The translations under genes were made by a program, and so were the position numbers. This document shows, piece after piece, positions 25,495 through 39,254 of a stretch of DNA of 64,000 nucleotides (positions are counted from its first letter, which is position 1; every line of letters begins with the position of its first letter). Below the pieces are notes generated by a model that ran no database searches, had not been told where the DNA came from, and saw only the letters and a list, made by a program, of their open reading frames with translations. This DNA comes from Pithys albifrons albifrons (Eukaryota; Chordata; Aves; Passeriformes; Thamnophilidae), in contig NC_092460.1 of assembly GCF_047495875.1 (NCBI RefSeq), positions 8,360,520 through 8,424,519 of the forward strand. The letters are read 5' to 3'.

Positions 25495-28400
25495 TGACAC
25501 GCCAAGAATCACAAGCAGCAGTCCCTGCCCCACACCACAGCTCTGGAGTGTGTTGAACCACAAATGAGCTCCCCCAGCAGCCCCACTCCTAGGATGCATT
25601 TTAAAAAAGCAGATGCATAAATTCACTCATTTGGAAACCTGGTCTGTTCAAGAACTTGTTACTATGACAATTTAGAAGAAGCTGCTACAGATAAGATTGA
25701 TGAAACTTATTGATTAATTTTCTCTCCAGCTATGTTTGAATTTTAAGTTTTCCCTAAACAGAAGCAGTTGGAGTTGGTTTGTTAGTATTCCAGGGATTGC
25801 AGCAATGTGCTTCAGCAGTGAAGGAAGTTCCATGATAAATGCGTTCTCCAATCTGCATCTGTAGAGCAGCTATAAAATCAGAACAATTCATGCAAAATTT
25901 TTCATTATGTTTTTAAATATACTTATTTACATTTTAAATCACACATAGACAATATGAAATATCTTTCACTTAGACAGGTGGGAACAAGAAAACAGATGCA
26001 TCCATTAAGCTTGAAACAATTCAATGAATTAAATAGTACTTGGTGAACACTTTGGTTTATGGATATAGCCTTTGTTTAAACTTACTTGAAAAAACACAGC
26101 CATGGCTCCTACTACCCTGTTTTCTAGAACTGCTGTTCCAAAACTGTCAAAGTCATCAGGATTGTAGAAGTAAATCTGCATCTGTAAAAATTAAAACCAA
26201 CAACAAAATCACATTAGTGTTGATTCATACAGTTTTACAAATGAGGTAATGCATACACATTCTATGTAAACTCAGTGTTATGAACCTAAGATAAAGGAAT
26301 TCTGCTGAACAATACTGTTTAACCAGCATCTTGATTAATAGCATGACTGCTCTACTGGGACAGTAAGCAGGGAACAGAGTCAAGGCAATGCATTTTAATA
26401 CCAAACCCAAGGATAAACAGTATGGCCAGCCTGTTTAGATGGCAAACTTTGTGCTTTCTGCCAGCTTCTCTTCATTTCTTTGCTCATTGCAGGCTCATCT
26501 CCTGCTCTGTTAAATGTGCTAAACATATTTATCTCAGAGACCATAGAGAATTTTGAAAAGGATTTCAACGCTGAGAGTTATTCCTTTACTCCTAAAGCAA
26601 TTTGTAAGATAAAAGTCTGTCTCCGTAGCAATGCATTTTTATGAGCCTCTGATATTCAGGTCTCTCAGTTAGGGTCAGCCTTTTCCCTATCTTCAGTTAA
26701 ATTTCATGACTTCTATTTCCAAAGCGTTACTACTCTGCAAAAAGTATGAGACAAACCCAGATATTTTGATGTAATTTTCAGATAAACAGTAAGTATTAAC
26801 AATTAGACAAACCCCAAGCAGGAGCAGGTGAGAACAATGATTACCTCAAACTAGAAAATATTGGAGTTACACAAATAGGAGAACCAAGAAACAGCTTCCT
26901 CCATGCAGTCTGCTGATAAACAATCCCACTCCACTACACACACGCCATGAATAAGGGCAACCTACAGAGGCCTGTGGGTACTCCTGCTCTTAATTTCCTG
27001 TATGGTTCTTGTTTCATTTCCCACAGTAGTGGAGCTTCCTCTTCTGCCAGTCGTCCAAATGCACTGCTGCTTCTCTAGTAGTTGTTCAACCCCTCCATTC
27101 CTAAAGAAACCCCTAGTGTTAGTCCATCTGTATCAGCCATGATTTGCTCAAAAGGAACTGGTTTACATCCAAAACACGCAACGCTCCCTTCTCAACTTTA
27201 TACCATGCAGGTGTGTACATTGCCACAGAATATATTCAGTATTGGTAACACTTGTTATACGTGTGCCCTATGAAATGCAAATGAAAACCACGTGTCTGGT
27301 GGTGACAGCCAAGCACAAGAGCTGGACTTTGCAGCGGTTGCTCCTGGGGCCGTTCAGGGAATCTCCCAGATGGATTTTGCAATCCAAACCAGTGCTGGCT
27401 GCTTGGTTGGCTGATGTGTAGACTTCCGTTCACACACTGATGCCAGAAAAAAAACCCCAATCTGTTTCTGGCTATGAAACAGGAATGGACCAATCAGGTT
27501 TCTCTACCACTGGTCTCTTGCCCAAACCCTGTGCACTCACTCCTGTTTCTCTGCTGCCCATCACCCATTACCTGACCTATTCAGGCTTTTTACAGCATTG
27601 CTAGATGGTAAGAGGTACCCTCACAGCTCATAGTTTAAGGGAGAAGAAAGTCTAGCTGAGACTGTCCATGCCTTCTTACACACTGCTGGTCTGACCATCA
27701 CTCTCTCCAGCAAGTCTGTCTGCAGAAAAATACTCTGCTGCACCCAAACACTTGTTTAAGTTTTTCCAAGATAGTGCTGCATGACAAATCCTATTGTATC
27801 CAAAAATGAGAGCATTTTCCCCATACTTTATATATGCCAGATGAGACTATACCCTTTTGTCTTGCTCAGATAGATTCCTGCTCACATTCATTGATTCCCA
27901 GGCTTCTGACAGGATATATTGGCTGTAATGGATAGGTACTTTTGCCAGTATTATACAGATAATAAAAAATCGTCATAGAGGGAAAAGGCCAAGATGAAGA
28001 TCAGAGCCTTCAGAGGTAGAGGTACGTTTTTCAGCAGGAGGATGAAGTAAGACCACACTTCAAATGGCCCACAAAAAAATGAAACAATTGGCACTCACAC
28101 TAGCTTCATAAAATTTGAAAGTAATTTTCTTCCCCTATTTTGGCCTTCCTATTCCCAGCGTACTCACAGCACACACAGAGATGCTGATGATATCTTACAG
28201 AGTTGGTGGTGTCTCCAGATTCTGACAACTTGTGCTCTGAACAAATGCAGATCAAAGTACAGGCATTTGTTGATATAGAAATTAGAAACAATTTGTTTCA
28301 GGTAGAATTGCTTAAACTTCAGTTTAGCCAGCACAGACCAAAGCTGAGAAAACACTCACAAATTACATTTTACTCCTCTTTAAAATAAAGTCTAAAATTA

Positions 28401-29060
28401 TGTATACCTTACATAAAACACTTCACTATATAGTCCTCATAGGAGTTCATGAAGAAAAGTATCACTGAGTGAGTTCAGCATATGCCAAAATCATTTTGAA
28501 TCAATTTTGCTCACGGCATTTTAAGGAAATTAATTTTTACAACACACTTTTGAATAGCAGTGCAAAGGGCTTTAGTGAAAAAGTGCTTTATTCAGTTCCC
28601 TCGTCTCAGCAGTGCAATCTCACAGACTAATCAAGAACCACACTCTGCCTTGATTACCATACACATTGGAACATTTTACCACTGCTCCCTGGTGTTTTTC
28701 CAGAGAGTGTGGTTCCTCTCTCTGCATCCATCATGTCAAGGGGAAACGTCTTGTATGAAAAATTATCGTCAACTGTCATACAGTAGCTTCCTTATGTGTT
28801 CACACAGCTAGAAGGAACATTTTAGGAGTAGAATCTCTGAGGAATCGGTATTATATAATTTGCACATGCATACACTGCAAAGCAAATGTTAAAAAGACAG
28901 TAAAGTTATACCCTCAAAGCCTCATGGTTCAGGCTGCTCATAAAACCACACCTGGACACTGCTCAGCATTAGAATTATGACAATTTTCTAATTATATCAT
29001 CACATATTGTTCTCTTCCATAATACGCTGTCATCTGTTTTCCCCAATTTACAATAAAATG

Positions 29061-29108
29061 CAAATGTATCAAATGTATTTTTGTTCTTTTATACATAATA
29101 TACATAAT
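29061..29108. repeat. two neighbouring 9-bp tandem duplications
   Basis: CAAATGTAT is duplicated head to tail at 29061-29078, and ATACATAAT is duplicated at 29091-29108. The units differ in sequence but not in length. Confidence 0.8.
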
Positions 29109-30271
29109 ATTGAATACATTTATCAGTAGATAGTTAATTTAATATTTTCTATGGGTGGGATAACATTCTTGATGTACCAAGCGGGAATAAGACAGTTAAA
29201 TGTAAAATTAATTTCACTGCATACTTAAGTGGCCTAAACATACTAGAAAATTTTCATTATTACTCCATATTATATAATTAGTATATACAATATATGGTGC
29301 ACTTTGCATATAAATGACTTCCACTGTCTCTGCCTGGGACATACAAAGCAGTAGCACAGAATGCAACAAAGAGGCTTTCAAGCTAAAGAAAATTTGGATC
29401 CTATTATAATATTCATTTGTGAAATGCAGAATGGAGCATCATCCAGGCTTGCACATTCAGCCTAAAATGTGGCTCTGCCTGAGTTCAACACCATAAACCA
29501 TCATTTTTGTACATTTTTGATGTGATTTCACAATAGCTTCTATTTTCCAAAATTTTAAAAAAATAAAATTTAAAGGCTGTGCATCCCATAGTAATGGGAA
29601 ACCCTGAGATGCCCTTCATAGTTTCTATAGTGTGACACTACCTGCCTGCAGTCAAAATACTCTGTTCCACACATCCCTGCTGATAGTGCTCCAAACAACT
29701 CTCCCTGTGGCACAGGTCCCAGAGGGCAGAAGTGCCATGTTCTCTATGGCACAATATATGAGATTTGTAAGACTTTCACATTACAACTAACAAGGCTGGG
29801 AAAGGCTTACAGGAGCTTCCTTAATCTTAGATGTGCAACACAGCAGTGTGCTTGCATGTACCTTGTAAAGATCTATTATAAAATCCATGTAGTGTCCAAG
29901 CAACTTGAAATTTTCAGTATCCTGATAAAACTGAGACAAACCATCCCTAGTGACACAAAAGCACTTTTCTTGCAGGAAGACTCTCTCCATCCTAAAATGC
30001 TATCAACAACTCCTGCAGCTACAGAGGTTTACCAAGGCAGGGAGGGAGCAAGAGTTTGCTTTTAATGGAAAAACTTCATGCTTTGACACTCTTCACACTA
30101 TGAAAGAATTGTTTTCAAACTTGAGAGAGATTTGCTGTACAGCACAGATTAACCATGAAAAAATCTCACTGAGGGCCAAATCTTCAGACTGTTACAAGTG
30201 CCTTAAAACAGAGGATTAGAGAGAAAGCCCTCACTCTGCCACAACCCAGGAGATAATTGCCAGTCACCCTA

Positions 30272-30292
30272 AGAAAACATGTCATGTTTTCT
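30272..30292. repeat. 21-bp perfect odd palindrome
   Basis: AGAAAACATG at 30272-30281 and CATGTTTTCT at 30283-30292 are exact reverse complements around a single central T. Palindromes of this size can bind dimeric transcription factors or extrude as cruciforms. The sequence does not fit a standard steroid-receptor spacing or a p53 full site, so no factor is assigned. Confidence 0.75.
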
Positions 30293-31329
30293 AGTCTTTG
30301 CTGTCCAGGAAAATCCAGTTCCCAACCATTACACTTTCCAAGCCTTCCAGGCCTATTTCCAGCTGACAATACACAAGTGAATACATCACATAGATCCAAC
30401 ACGCAGGTAATGCTACAGCCTGGATAATCTTTGCCTCCATACTCCTACCCTCAACTACTTCCTGGAGGTAGGCAACCCCCTCCTCCCCAGGACAATCTAT
30501 TCTCTGCAGAAACACCTTTCTTCAAACACATTCTTCCAACCTCTACAGAAATCTGGTGTTCCCCAGACCTGGCAAAATGTCAGGCCTTTCTCTGTGCTTA
30601 GACTTTAATGCCAAACTGGGCTGCCACTGCACTGATGCAGTAAGGACAGGCTGTCCAAAATGTGAGTGTGTATTACTGAGAAATACTGCCCACCAGAGAC
30701 CAGTTCTGATTTTATTAAGTACAATTGCCTCTGAATGACTAAACCCTCATTATGAAATATCACTGGCTTGCAAAAGCTGAGCCTGCTTCCAATGAATGGC
30801 TTCTCCCCGCCACCCATCCACAAATAAAAGGCTCCATCTCTCTGCTCAGTTGCTCCTCCTCTGCTTGGCACGACACACAGTCAGACAGAAATCACCATTC
30901 CCATGCATGACATCTCTTTGCTCTCATTACCCCACTACAAAGACACAAAGTTTACATCCAATACAGACTATCATGGCCAAACTCATTCAGCACTTAGGAG
31001 AGAAAAGCCACAATGAGCGTTTGATAGATCCCAGAAGATGTGAGCGAGTTCAAAGCCATTCTAAGAGACTGGAAACCAAGCAAGTACATTTTCCATAGAC
31101 AGATGCCAAGTATTTTAAAAATAAATAATTGAGACTTTTAAATTGGGCTGCTATCACCCTGTGCAACCTCCTACAGCAGATTTCTCTTTAGATTAAAAAA
31201 TGAACAAAGGCTCATTGTGCTGTCACAGATGTGAAGTACAAAATATTCAATAGTATCAGGAATTCTGGTGCAAGGGAAAAGATCATCAGAATTAGCTTTC
31301 CGCTCATTTCCTTCCAGCAATCCAAGAAC

Positions 31330-31353
31330 TACCATGCAATTTAAAGCATGGTA
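31330..31353. repeat. 8-bp inverted repeat with octamer-like core
   Basis: TACCATGC (31330-31337) and GCATGGTA (31346-31353) are perfect inverted arms around AATTTAAA. The left arm plus spacer reads ATGCAATT, close to but not the same as the POU octamer ATGCAAAT. Function is unknown. Confidence 0.6.
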
Positions 31354-31580
31354 AAAAAGCATGAAAAACCTAAAGGTTTTATAGGCCAGCCAATTTTTTG
31401 ATGAATCAGGCAGCAAGACACACAGGCAACAGCGATGTGGTTTATTATGTGCTGCTTTAGAGACTATTTTCAAAAGAGCAGAACACCCGGGCACGGCAGG
31501 TAGACTGCAAATCTATGCAGAATGGTGAAACAAAAATCTTGAAATGTTTGCTTTAAATGATGGAGTTAAGCACTGAATAA

Positions 31581-31597
31581 ACTAATTCTTAATTAGT
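31581..31597. promoter_or_regulatory. palindromic ACTAATT/AATTAGT homeodomain-type site
   Basis: ACTAATT (31581-31587) and AATTAGT (31591-31597) are separated by CTT and are perfect inverted arms. GCACT at 31570-31574 and AGTGC at 31595-31599 add a second nested inversion. The surrounding 31540-31700 has the AT-rich, word-like texture of conserved non-coding elements, but conservation cannot be tested here. Confidence 0.25.
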
Positions 31598-34260
31598 GCC
31601 TTTGCTGCTTACATTGTAAGAATAAATTATTCTCAGCCACTTTTACAACAGGATTTAAAACCTCTCACACAAAAATAAATTCTGTGCTAAGATTATGAAT
31701 CATACATTATTTTTCTTAATTGAAAGCTTCTATGTAACTTACTTCTGCTTTAAATATGTGCATAGATTTCCAGTGAACTGGATGATGTGATCCATTTGGC
31801 TGGAATAAAAATTTTCTACAGACATAATGTAATCTCCACTGCAGCACTAAAAATTCTGAATAACTGTCCTGCAGTCTGTGTGTTTACTGGAGTGTGAGAT
31901 GTACACTGGGGCAATAAAGTCTGATGTTTGACTTCTCATTATATTCTCTTTAAAAAACCCATGAAACTTATAATTTATAACATATTCAAAATCTGCATAG
32001 CAAAGGCAGGGGGAAGAGTGAATCGTGATGTTTTCCAGTTCTCCTACTAGAGCTTGATGTAATAACACAGAGTATATTGCATTCTTTTGAAAAGATAAAG
32101 TTGAACAGGAGCAGATAATGGCATGTTTTTCCTGCCTAGTCTATTATTCATCAGTGAATTTTTAACTATAGTTAGGCAGGTACTGAGATGTATTCTGAAT
32201 GTCACAACTTAGTATTTTACAGTGCCTAAAAGTGTGCTGGGTAAAATTGCAAAACAAAGAGTCAGACAGGGACTTTGCCCTAATGTAATTGCAATGTGAT
32301 AATGAATACAATGCTAGGCTGAAAAAAAATGAAAGGAGCTGAAACAACAGGAAGAGCAAAGATCATGCAAGTGAAATATCAGAATTTAAGTCAATTTAGA
32401 TAATCGCTTAGAAGTATGGTAAATTTCCCTTTCATCTTCTTTAATAGTAAGCATTAATTCTTGCTTTGTTGTCTACAAACAATGCAGCAGGTGTACCTAT
32501 ACTGTAAATTTAGACTAAGCAATTTCATAGTCATTTTCAACCTGAAAGTTGGCAGTTGTTGCACATCCTGCCCCTAAGTTTGAACAGGATTTAAACCTGT
32601 GAGTGGTCCAGTGACAGCTCAGTAGGAACAGTGAGGAAATGGGGTGCTCACAGCATTACCCTGGGCTTCAATGCACTGTTGGCCATATCAATCAGCATCT
32701 TAAGTGTTAAGTCCTGAAAGTTAAGAGAAAAGGACATTGGCAAGCCAGAAACTTCTCTGATTTCAACTGCCAGAAACAAATAACCCTTAGGCTTGCTCCC
32801 ATCCTAAACAAGCAAATTCATCTCATGTGTACCCAGTGAGTCATTACACAATGAAGGCAGATTTGATGCTAAAAAGCTGCATGTTGCATTCATTTGTAAT
32901 TCCGTAATATGAAAATAACGGTGTCAGTGTTTATGCTTTCCTTAACATGAAACTTTTTTGCAATTGCTTTGTACTCCAAGTAACAGCCATATGATTCACC
33001 ATGAAATGAAGTCTGGAAAATCGTTTTGGATAAATGGAACTATAAATTCAATAGAATTTCCATGACAACATAGATTGCAACACTCTGCCACAAGTAAAAT
33101 GTTATAAATCATTCAAAACCAACAAAAAAATCTGCAGTAAGTCATCTCTTTCACAACACACAAGACCCCTGAATTACAGAGCTGTGGTTATTACCTCCCA
33201 ATGCAGCACCTCTCCATTCTGATCCTCCTCCATGTTACAAGTGTTGTTTCATATTTGACCTCCTTCCAAACACAGGAAATTATACTACTAACACTTGAAT
33301 ACTAAGATGTAAACAAGAACAGAAGCATAATGAGCAGGAGGCTTTTTGAACTTCTACTTCTAATCTTCTAAAAATGTTTAAAATATCTTCATCCTGTGGT
33401 AATTATACCTGTGTATCCAGATACATCACAGCATCTTGTGAGACACACAAATTTAGGAGGCTCTTTTTCTGGAAATGTGGGTGGTAAGTGTACAATAGGG
33501 TGCTCAGTCAGCTTGTAAAAGGGATGTGAACCACATGTCCAAGAAATGGAAGAGATCCAAGGAAAGAAGGAGGTAAAAAAAAAAAGGATAAAAGATTGCA
33601 CCACACAGTGTTGCTCATTTGTGTCCCTCTATAAGTAGGTTTCTGACATATGGTATTTCACCTAAAGTCCCAGGAACCAGAATGACATGATTCCAGGACA
33701 ACCTTAGCTGCAATTTAAAAATAACTGTGGCTGTTGCCTTTATGCCTGTGAGAAAAGCCTTGAAAATGCAAAGCTCTTTCCTTCCTGAAAAGATTAAGAA
33801 GCCCATAAAACCAAAGGACAGAGAAATAGTTCAGTATTCTGATTTTTGGGTATAGGTAGGAAATCAAGTCTTTTGGTAACTTGTGAAGAAATGGAAACCT
33901 ACTAGTCCTTGGACTGCAAAGACTATTAGAGAGTTTCTGCCATCTTGCATTGACAGGCTTTGTTTTTGGGCCTTGTTTCCTCACATAAACTAAATGGTCA
34001 TTGTCCATCCCTCCCTAATCAGAAAATGCAGAAAAATATGAAAAAATGGAAATAAATGGGAAGAATGACACATACTTGAAAACCACGGGAAATAAAATAC
34101 CATTTGGAGCATTGCTGGAAAAAACCACAACAACTCTGGGTTCATTTGCTTGCTACTGCAATAAGGAACAGTCATATAGGTACCTCAGGATCCACTGCGT
34201 TGCCTCCTTAATACCAGTACCAACTTCGAACCAGCTCATCACTGAGATAAGAAGACATGA

Positions 34261-34411
34261 TGAGAAGTTGCTTGTGCCTCATCCCTGAAGTGGTCAAGGC
34301 CAGGTTGGATGGGCCTCTGGGAAACTTGATGCAGTGGAAGGTGACCCTGCCCATGGCAGGGGTTTTGTACTAGATCACCTTTAACGTCCCTTTCTCCAAA
34401 CTGTTCTATGA
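34261..34411 (+). mobile_element. CR1 LINE 3'-end fragment (truncated)
   Basis: The segment follows the 3' untranslated end of avian CR1 retrotransposons in order: a 'catccctgaag' type start near 34280, tcaaggccaggttggatggg at 34294-34313, ctgcccatggcagggg at 34347-34362, then a 'cctttaacgtccctttctccaaactg' type stretch and a ttctatga terminus at 34404-34411. CR1 elements usually lose their 5' part on insertion and end in short ATTCTATGA-like repeats rather than poly-A, and this copy fits: about 150 bp remain, with no reverse-transcriptase coding region. Several substitutions relative to the usual wording suggest an old, inactive copy. The consensus comparison is from memory, not from an alignment. 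Open frames overlapping it on either strand are not genes. It is the main evidence that the DNA is avian, or at least sauropsid. Confidence 0.85.
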
Positions 34412-35244
34412 CAGAGCTGCCGTTGCAGGAGTTCAGTGCACACAATTACTGCAAGATGCTGCTCCATATACACAAGGGCATCTTCTCAGGCTCTGGGAGG
34501 TCAGCTGGTGTCTTTCACTGGTCTTTAGATCCTCTACCAGACTCTGACTCTGCCAGAGACTTCTTGGTTTATTTAGTGAGTAGTTCTGAGTCTCACCCAC
34601 AGTGGCCTATTCCAAGTAAGAGACTGGAAACACGCAACGCTGAGACAAACTTGGCTTTCTAAAACTGTCCAAATGGAAAAATTGGAGGCAATACTTGGCT
34701 GCTGGCATGGTTGAAAAACTGAAACAGGCAATTTAGAAAGTGGCTAAGCACCAAATGACACAGCAACTAAAAACAAGCCGGATGGACTCACTGTATGAAC
34801 AGAATAACTCTGAACTCCACCCAAAAGTGGCTGTTTCAGATGTCTTCATCTATTTCCCATGGCCTTTCTACAAGGAAAACTACACTATTGAAGAGTTTTA
34901 ACTTCAAAATACCCAAACTGTACTCATCTTTCAAGCATCTATTTACATTTTTAAACATCAAGAAGTGCTGCAAGAAATGGAGAGAACTGGGATTTCCTAC
35001 CAAACACAATCCAGTGTTCTTCAAGGAAAAGAAAGGAGTTGCGCTTGAAGAATAAACCCAACAAAAGCACACTTTTCCTAGCATGTGTGATTAATACAAT
35101 TTCATAACCAATTCACTTTAAAGATGCACTAACACAAGTATTCATTCCTCTGAGAGTTCATATCTTAGCACAAATTATTCTTTTTGTACTGTGGAATTTA
35201 GAATGTTCCGTGTGGGGTGTTTTTTTGCTGTTGCTGATGTTGAG

Positions 35245-35293
35245 TTTTTTCTTTCTTTTTTTTCTTTCTTCTTCTTCTTTTTTTTTTTTTTTT
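35245..35293. repeat. 49-nt pure pyrimidine tract
   Basis: T with interspersed C in TTTC and TTC units, uninterrupted by purines, ending in a run of 16 T. Such homopurine-homopyrimidine tracts can form triplexes. It could also be the complement of a poly-A tail, but no retroposon body is recognised downstream on the minus-strand reading. Confidence 0.9.
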
Positions 35294-38200
35294 AAATGGG
35301 AGAAGGCAAGGTCTTCCACGAACTTCCAAATGCCTCAGAACAATTTTTGAGGTATTTATAGTTTCACTGCATCTCTGGATTCAAAGCTATGCAGCAGATG
35401 GGGCACGTTTTCCGCAGCATTTTGCTGGGCGAAAGGCCATTCCTATCTCTGAGGGGATGTGAAATGCTCCAGGCTGTACACTTGCACAGTTATTTTTATT
35501 TATGAACTGTGAAGTACATGGACAGTTACAGCAGAACCAGTCTGAGACAAGAGCTAATTTGGAGGGTAAAAATAATATGGGCTTTCCCATATTTTGCAGA
35601 ATATACATCTATCTCAGGCTGCATCATAATGTCAAAGTGAGACCAAGCAGGGTGCTCAGCATGTCAGGTCTCAGTAGCTGTTTGCAGATTCCTGGAGAAA
35701 GGTGGGACAGCCTTTTGCTGCAGGGACAGCACTAGTTCTGCCACAGTCACCTCATCTGAACACAAGAAGGTTTTTTTTTAATGCAGTTGCTTAATGTGTT
35801 TCACTTCAAGATTCTCAAAAGGGTTTAATATGCAAGGACTGACTACACTATATCCTTTCTAAAACTCAGGATCTCCTGAAAATACCTCAAATTGAAATCC
35901 TTCCCCACCATGTGTACCCAAATCCCCAATCTCTTGAAAAACTTTACATGTAATATCTCTGTACTCTGCCTCTAACTTTCTAGATTTCTTTACCCTTATG
36001 CTTGCCTGTTTTACTGAGCAGAAACTGAAGTCTGCACACATCTGAAGCGCAGCATTAAGAAATTTGTAAACTTTTTGTCTTAGTAACTTTGTATACAAAC
36101 ACACACACAGAGTAGCTGAAATACACCACCTCCAAAGCACTAGTATGTTAAGGGCATGATTCTGTATTTACACTAACAAATCAAAAAAACTACAGCACAG
36201 CAAGAAGCAAAATATTGAGGTAAGCAGTAGAGATGACAGAAAGGTAAAACCGCTTGAAATTGTGTAGTCTTTTAAAGTTAAAACTTTGTACACTGTCACA
36301 TCTGCAAATCCATTTGCAAACACATTCTGTTATGGTCCTTTGCTAAAGGTCAAAGTTATTGTTCCATGCCTATGAAACAGAAACACAACTCTGATTCTCA
36401 CCCTCTCCCACACTCGTACCTGTCTGCAGATGCCATGTTGAGACTCCCCTGGTGCATCTGACTGCTGCTCACTCATGGCATCACTTTACATAATATGATT
36501 AAAACAATCTCTCAGCTTTAACACCTCCAATCTCTTATGGGCCCAGTGATGCTGAAAGGAAGCATGTTGAACTTCGCTGAGCCTGATTAACACAAAAGTG
36601 CCACCAGATTGGCATCAGAGTCCAGGCTTTGGTTCAGTGCAGCTTTCAGTACACTCTCCCAGGGGGGGACATGCCCAGTTGTGTCCCTGCTCAGCCAGGC
36701 CCTGTGCCAGGTTTGCCCCTTCCCTTGACTCTGCGTTTTAATAATAAAAACAATTCTGAAGCCCAAGAGTCACATTTCCACTCTGGCTCACACCTGTGCA
36801 TTTCTGAAAGCACCTCTTCTGCCTCAGCACCTCACATGTGAATAATTCACCAGAGAAGTTCTGGTTTCCAGTGTGACAGCTGCTGGCATTTCTCTGGGCT
36901 CGCACTGTCCCTGGCTCTGGAGGTGCTCAACCAATTTACTTCTTGCTCAAGCCACTGCTGTCACACTTGGATTGTGCCAGTAACCATGAATGGAAATGGG
37001 AAACACTAAAAATGGTGCAGCCTCTCCCCCATCACACAGCATGGAGAGCCAGGGCTGGGTGGGGAGGTACCACCTGCCACACAAACCCACACCATTGTAC
37101 ATGTTACTGGTACCTCCACCTCTCCTGGTGTTCTGTCATGGCACAAAATGCCTCAATGGAACTTCTGAAATATGGGACTTGCACAGTAAAGACTTTATCA
37201 TAAATCTGATAATTAACCTGCATAACTAATTTCCCTCCTGGCAGCAGGCATAGGTTGGAATAAATAGTCTCTTCAATACCTACTGAGAGAAGACTTCTAT
37301 ATTTCATGTTTACTTTAAACAAGTATAAAAACCTTGGGACAAAGGGCCTCAAAGAGTCAAATTCCTTGCAGTTTCAAGAGAGCGCCCTGAATAATACATA
37401 AAGCAGCTATGCTCTTATCCCTAAAACCACAGGTGTGAACCAGATGTCATGCTTATCTTCTCTGGAGATTACAGCAAACAATCGCACGCCTTCAGAATAT
37501 AAAGTAAGCTTTGGATCAAGGAACCTGAAATATATTAAAAGTGTGGCACTGAAGTTAAAAATTCAAATATTAACCTACAAATCACTGATTCACTTAAGAG
37601 TCTGTTTATAGTCTGTGTTCTGTAAAAGTTGTACTTCTTATATTTAACCTTTTTATAAGAAGATATATTATGAATCACAAATCTGAGCTAAAACTACTTG
37701 CAGAAATCTCAGTCTTGGTCAGCAAGGTATTGCCAAACAGATTGTTCAAATATACCACCACCTATTTTAAATACATCATGGCTCAGAGAACAAAAGCCTT
37801 GATTTAAATTTTAAACTTTCCTATTATTGTAGTAAAGGTTTAGAAAAAGGTGAGGATATTCTGCACTCAAATATTGAAAGGAGATTAAACTCAGAAAGGG
37901 ATCTCAAAGAGAATTTTAAAGTTAACAGTATGTAGTAACAAGACATGGTGCAAATGTGTTCTAACCATACAGCCTTGATCATAACCAGCCACCTAAGAGT
38001 GCACAGCTAGAGGATATTCTCACATGTCCAGTTTCAAGAAAAATAACAATTTCTTTACTCAATTTGCAAATGTCCACTAATATGTTGTGCTTGTTTTGGG
38101 GGACATTTCAGAAAAAGAACCACACAGTCCACCTCACCAGATGCACAAAACATCCTGCCCCAGCATATTTCAAAGGTCACACTCCTGTCACATTATTTCT

Positions 38201-39254
38201 CCTTTTAATTAGGTCCAGGCACCACCTCCTGACTCCTGTGTCCACACCTCAGGAGCAGCAGTGCTTGCTGCAGAGGGTGAGGGTCTGTTGTCCCTGACGG
38301 AGGGTTCATGTCCTACTGCAGTTTTTCCTTAGCTCTCCTCCTCCACCTTGGCTGGCTTTGTTTTTAATCCAGCATTCTGGTTTCCTTCCCCAGGATCTCC
38401 TGTCAAACACAGGCACTCCAAAGGCTGTCAGCAGCTAATGCTAACGCTCCACTAAGAGAAGCCTTCCAGGTCAATTTATGACAGAAATATTGCAGGTTTG
38501 TAATTAGACCCCTACATGAGAAAGTCTGTGTTTACTCAATAATCTCCACTTTCACTTAACAGAAGCATGCATCTTGCTCTCCTGGCTGTCATGAAAAGGT
38601 GGTGAATGTGATCTGAATCCAAAAACTGTAATGTCATCTGCTTGATCTTGCGGGAGTTGAACTACCCTGTTCATATAACAGTATTCACCAGTGACCCAGA
38701 GTCTCATCCTGCCCTCCAGCAGCAGGGCCTGTGACTCCAGGGAAAAAGGCATCCAACATCTTGGCTCACTCACATTAATAAAACAGACTATGAAGAGTCA
38801 TAGGTTAAGGTGTTAACATGACCCTGTCTTAAGGCTGAAGAGTGAAACTTGGTTTGAGTTGAGATCACAGACCCAGGCTGCTCAGTTCCATGGCAACACT
38901 AATGATTTAAACATCTTTATAACTTTTTATTAAAGATACATGATAAAAGTTGAGAACAGTACAGAAAAATAAAGAAATTCAAATATAAAGAATTAAGCCT
39001 TCCAGCTTCACCACATGCCTTATCTCCACCTCTGCTGGCAAATGGGTTTTCCTTATAAAAGCAATCTATGGATGGCATTAAATCTGGTGAAAAACATTCT
39101 CCTTCAGAAAAACAGGTGAGACAGGCTACAGCCAATTCTGGAGTCCAGTTCTAATTTCTGCAGAATGAAAACATATAACAAAAAAAGAGAAGAAGCACAC
39201 AGACAGATAACTCAGCTTCTGCACTGATACTTGCAACTTCATCACTGTGGAAAG

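Larger units (their letters stand above)
12751..34260. other. non-coding, mostly AT-rich unique sequence
   Basis: No exon or interspersed repeat was recognised over this stretch. It holds the inverted repeats at 18230, 24516, 30272 and 31330, the AT-motif sites at 17706 and 31581, the E-box pair at 25449 and the weak CTCF-like word at 22349. A patch richer in G and C around 18600-19070 carries overlapping open frames on both strands without recognisable domains. Confidence 0.55.
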
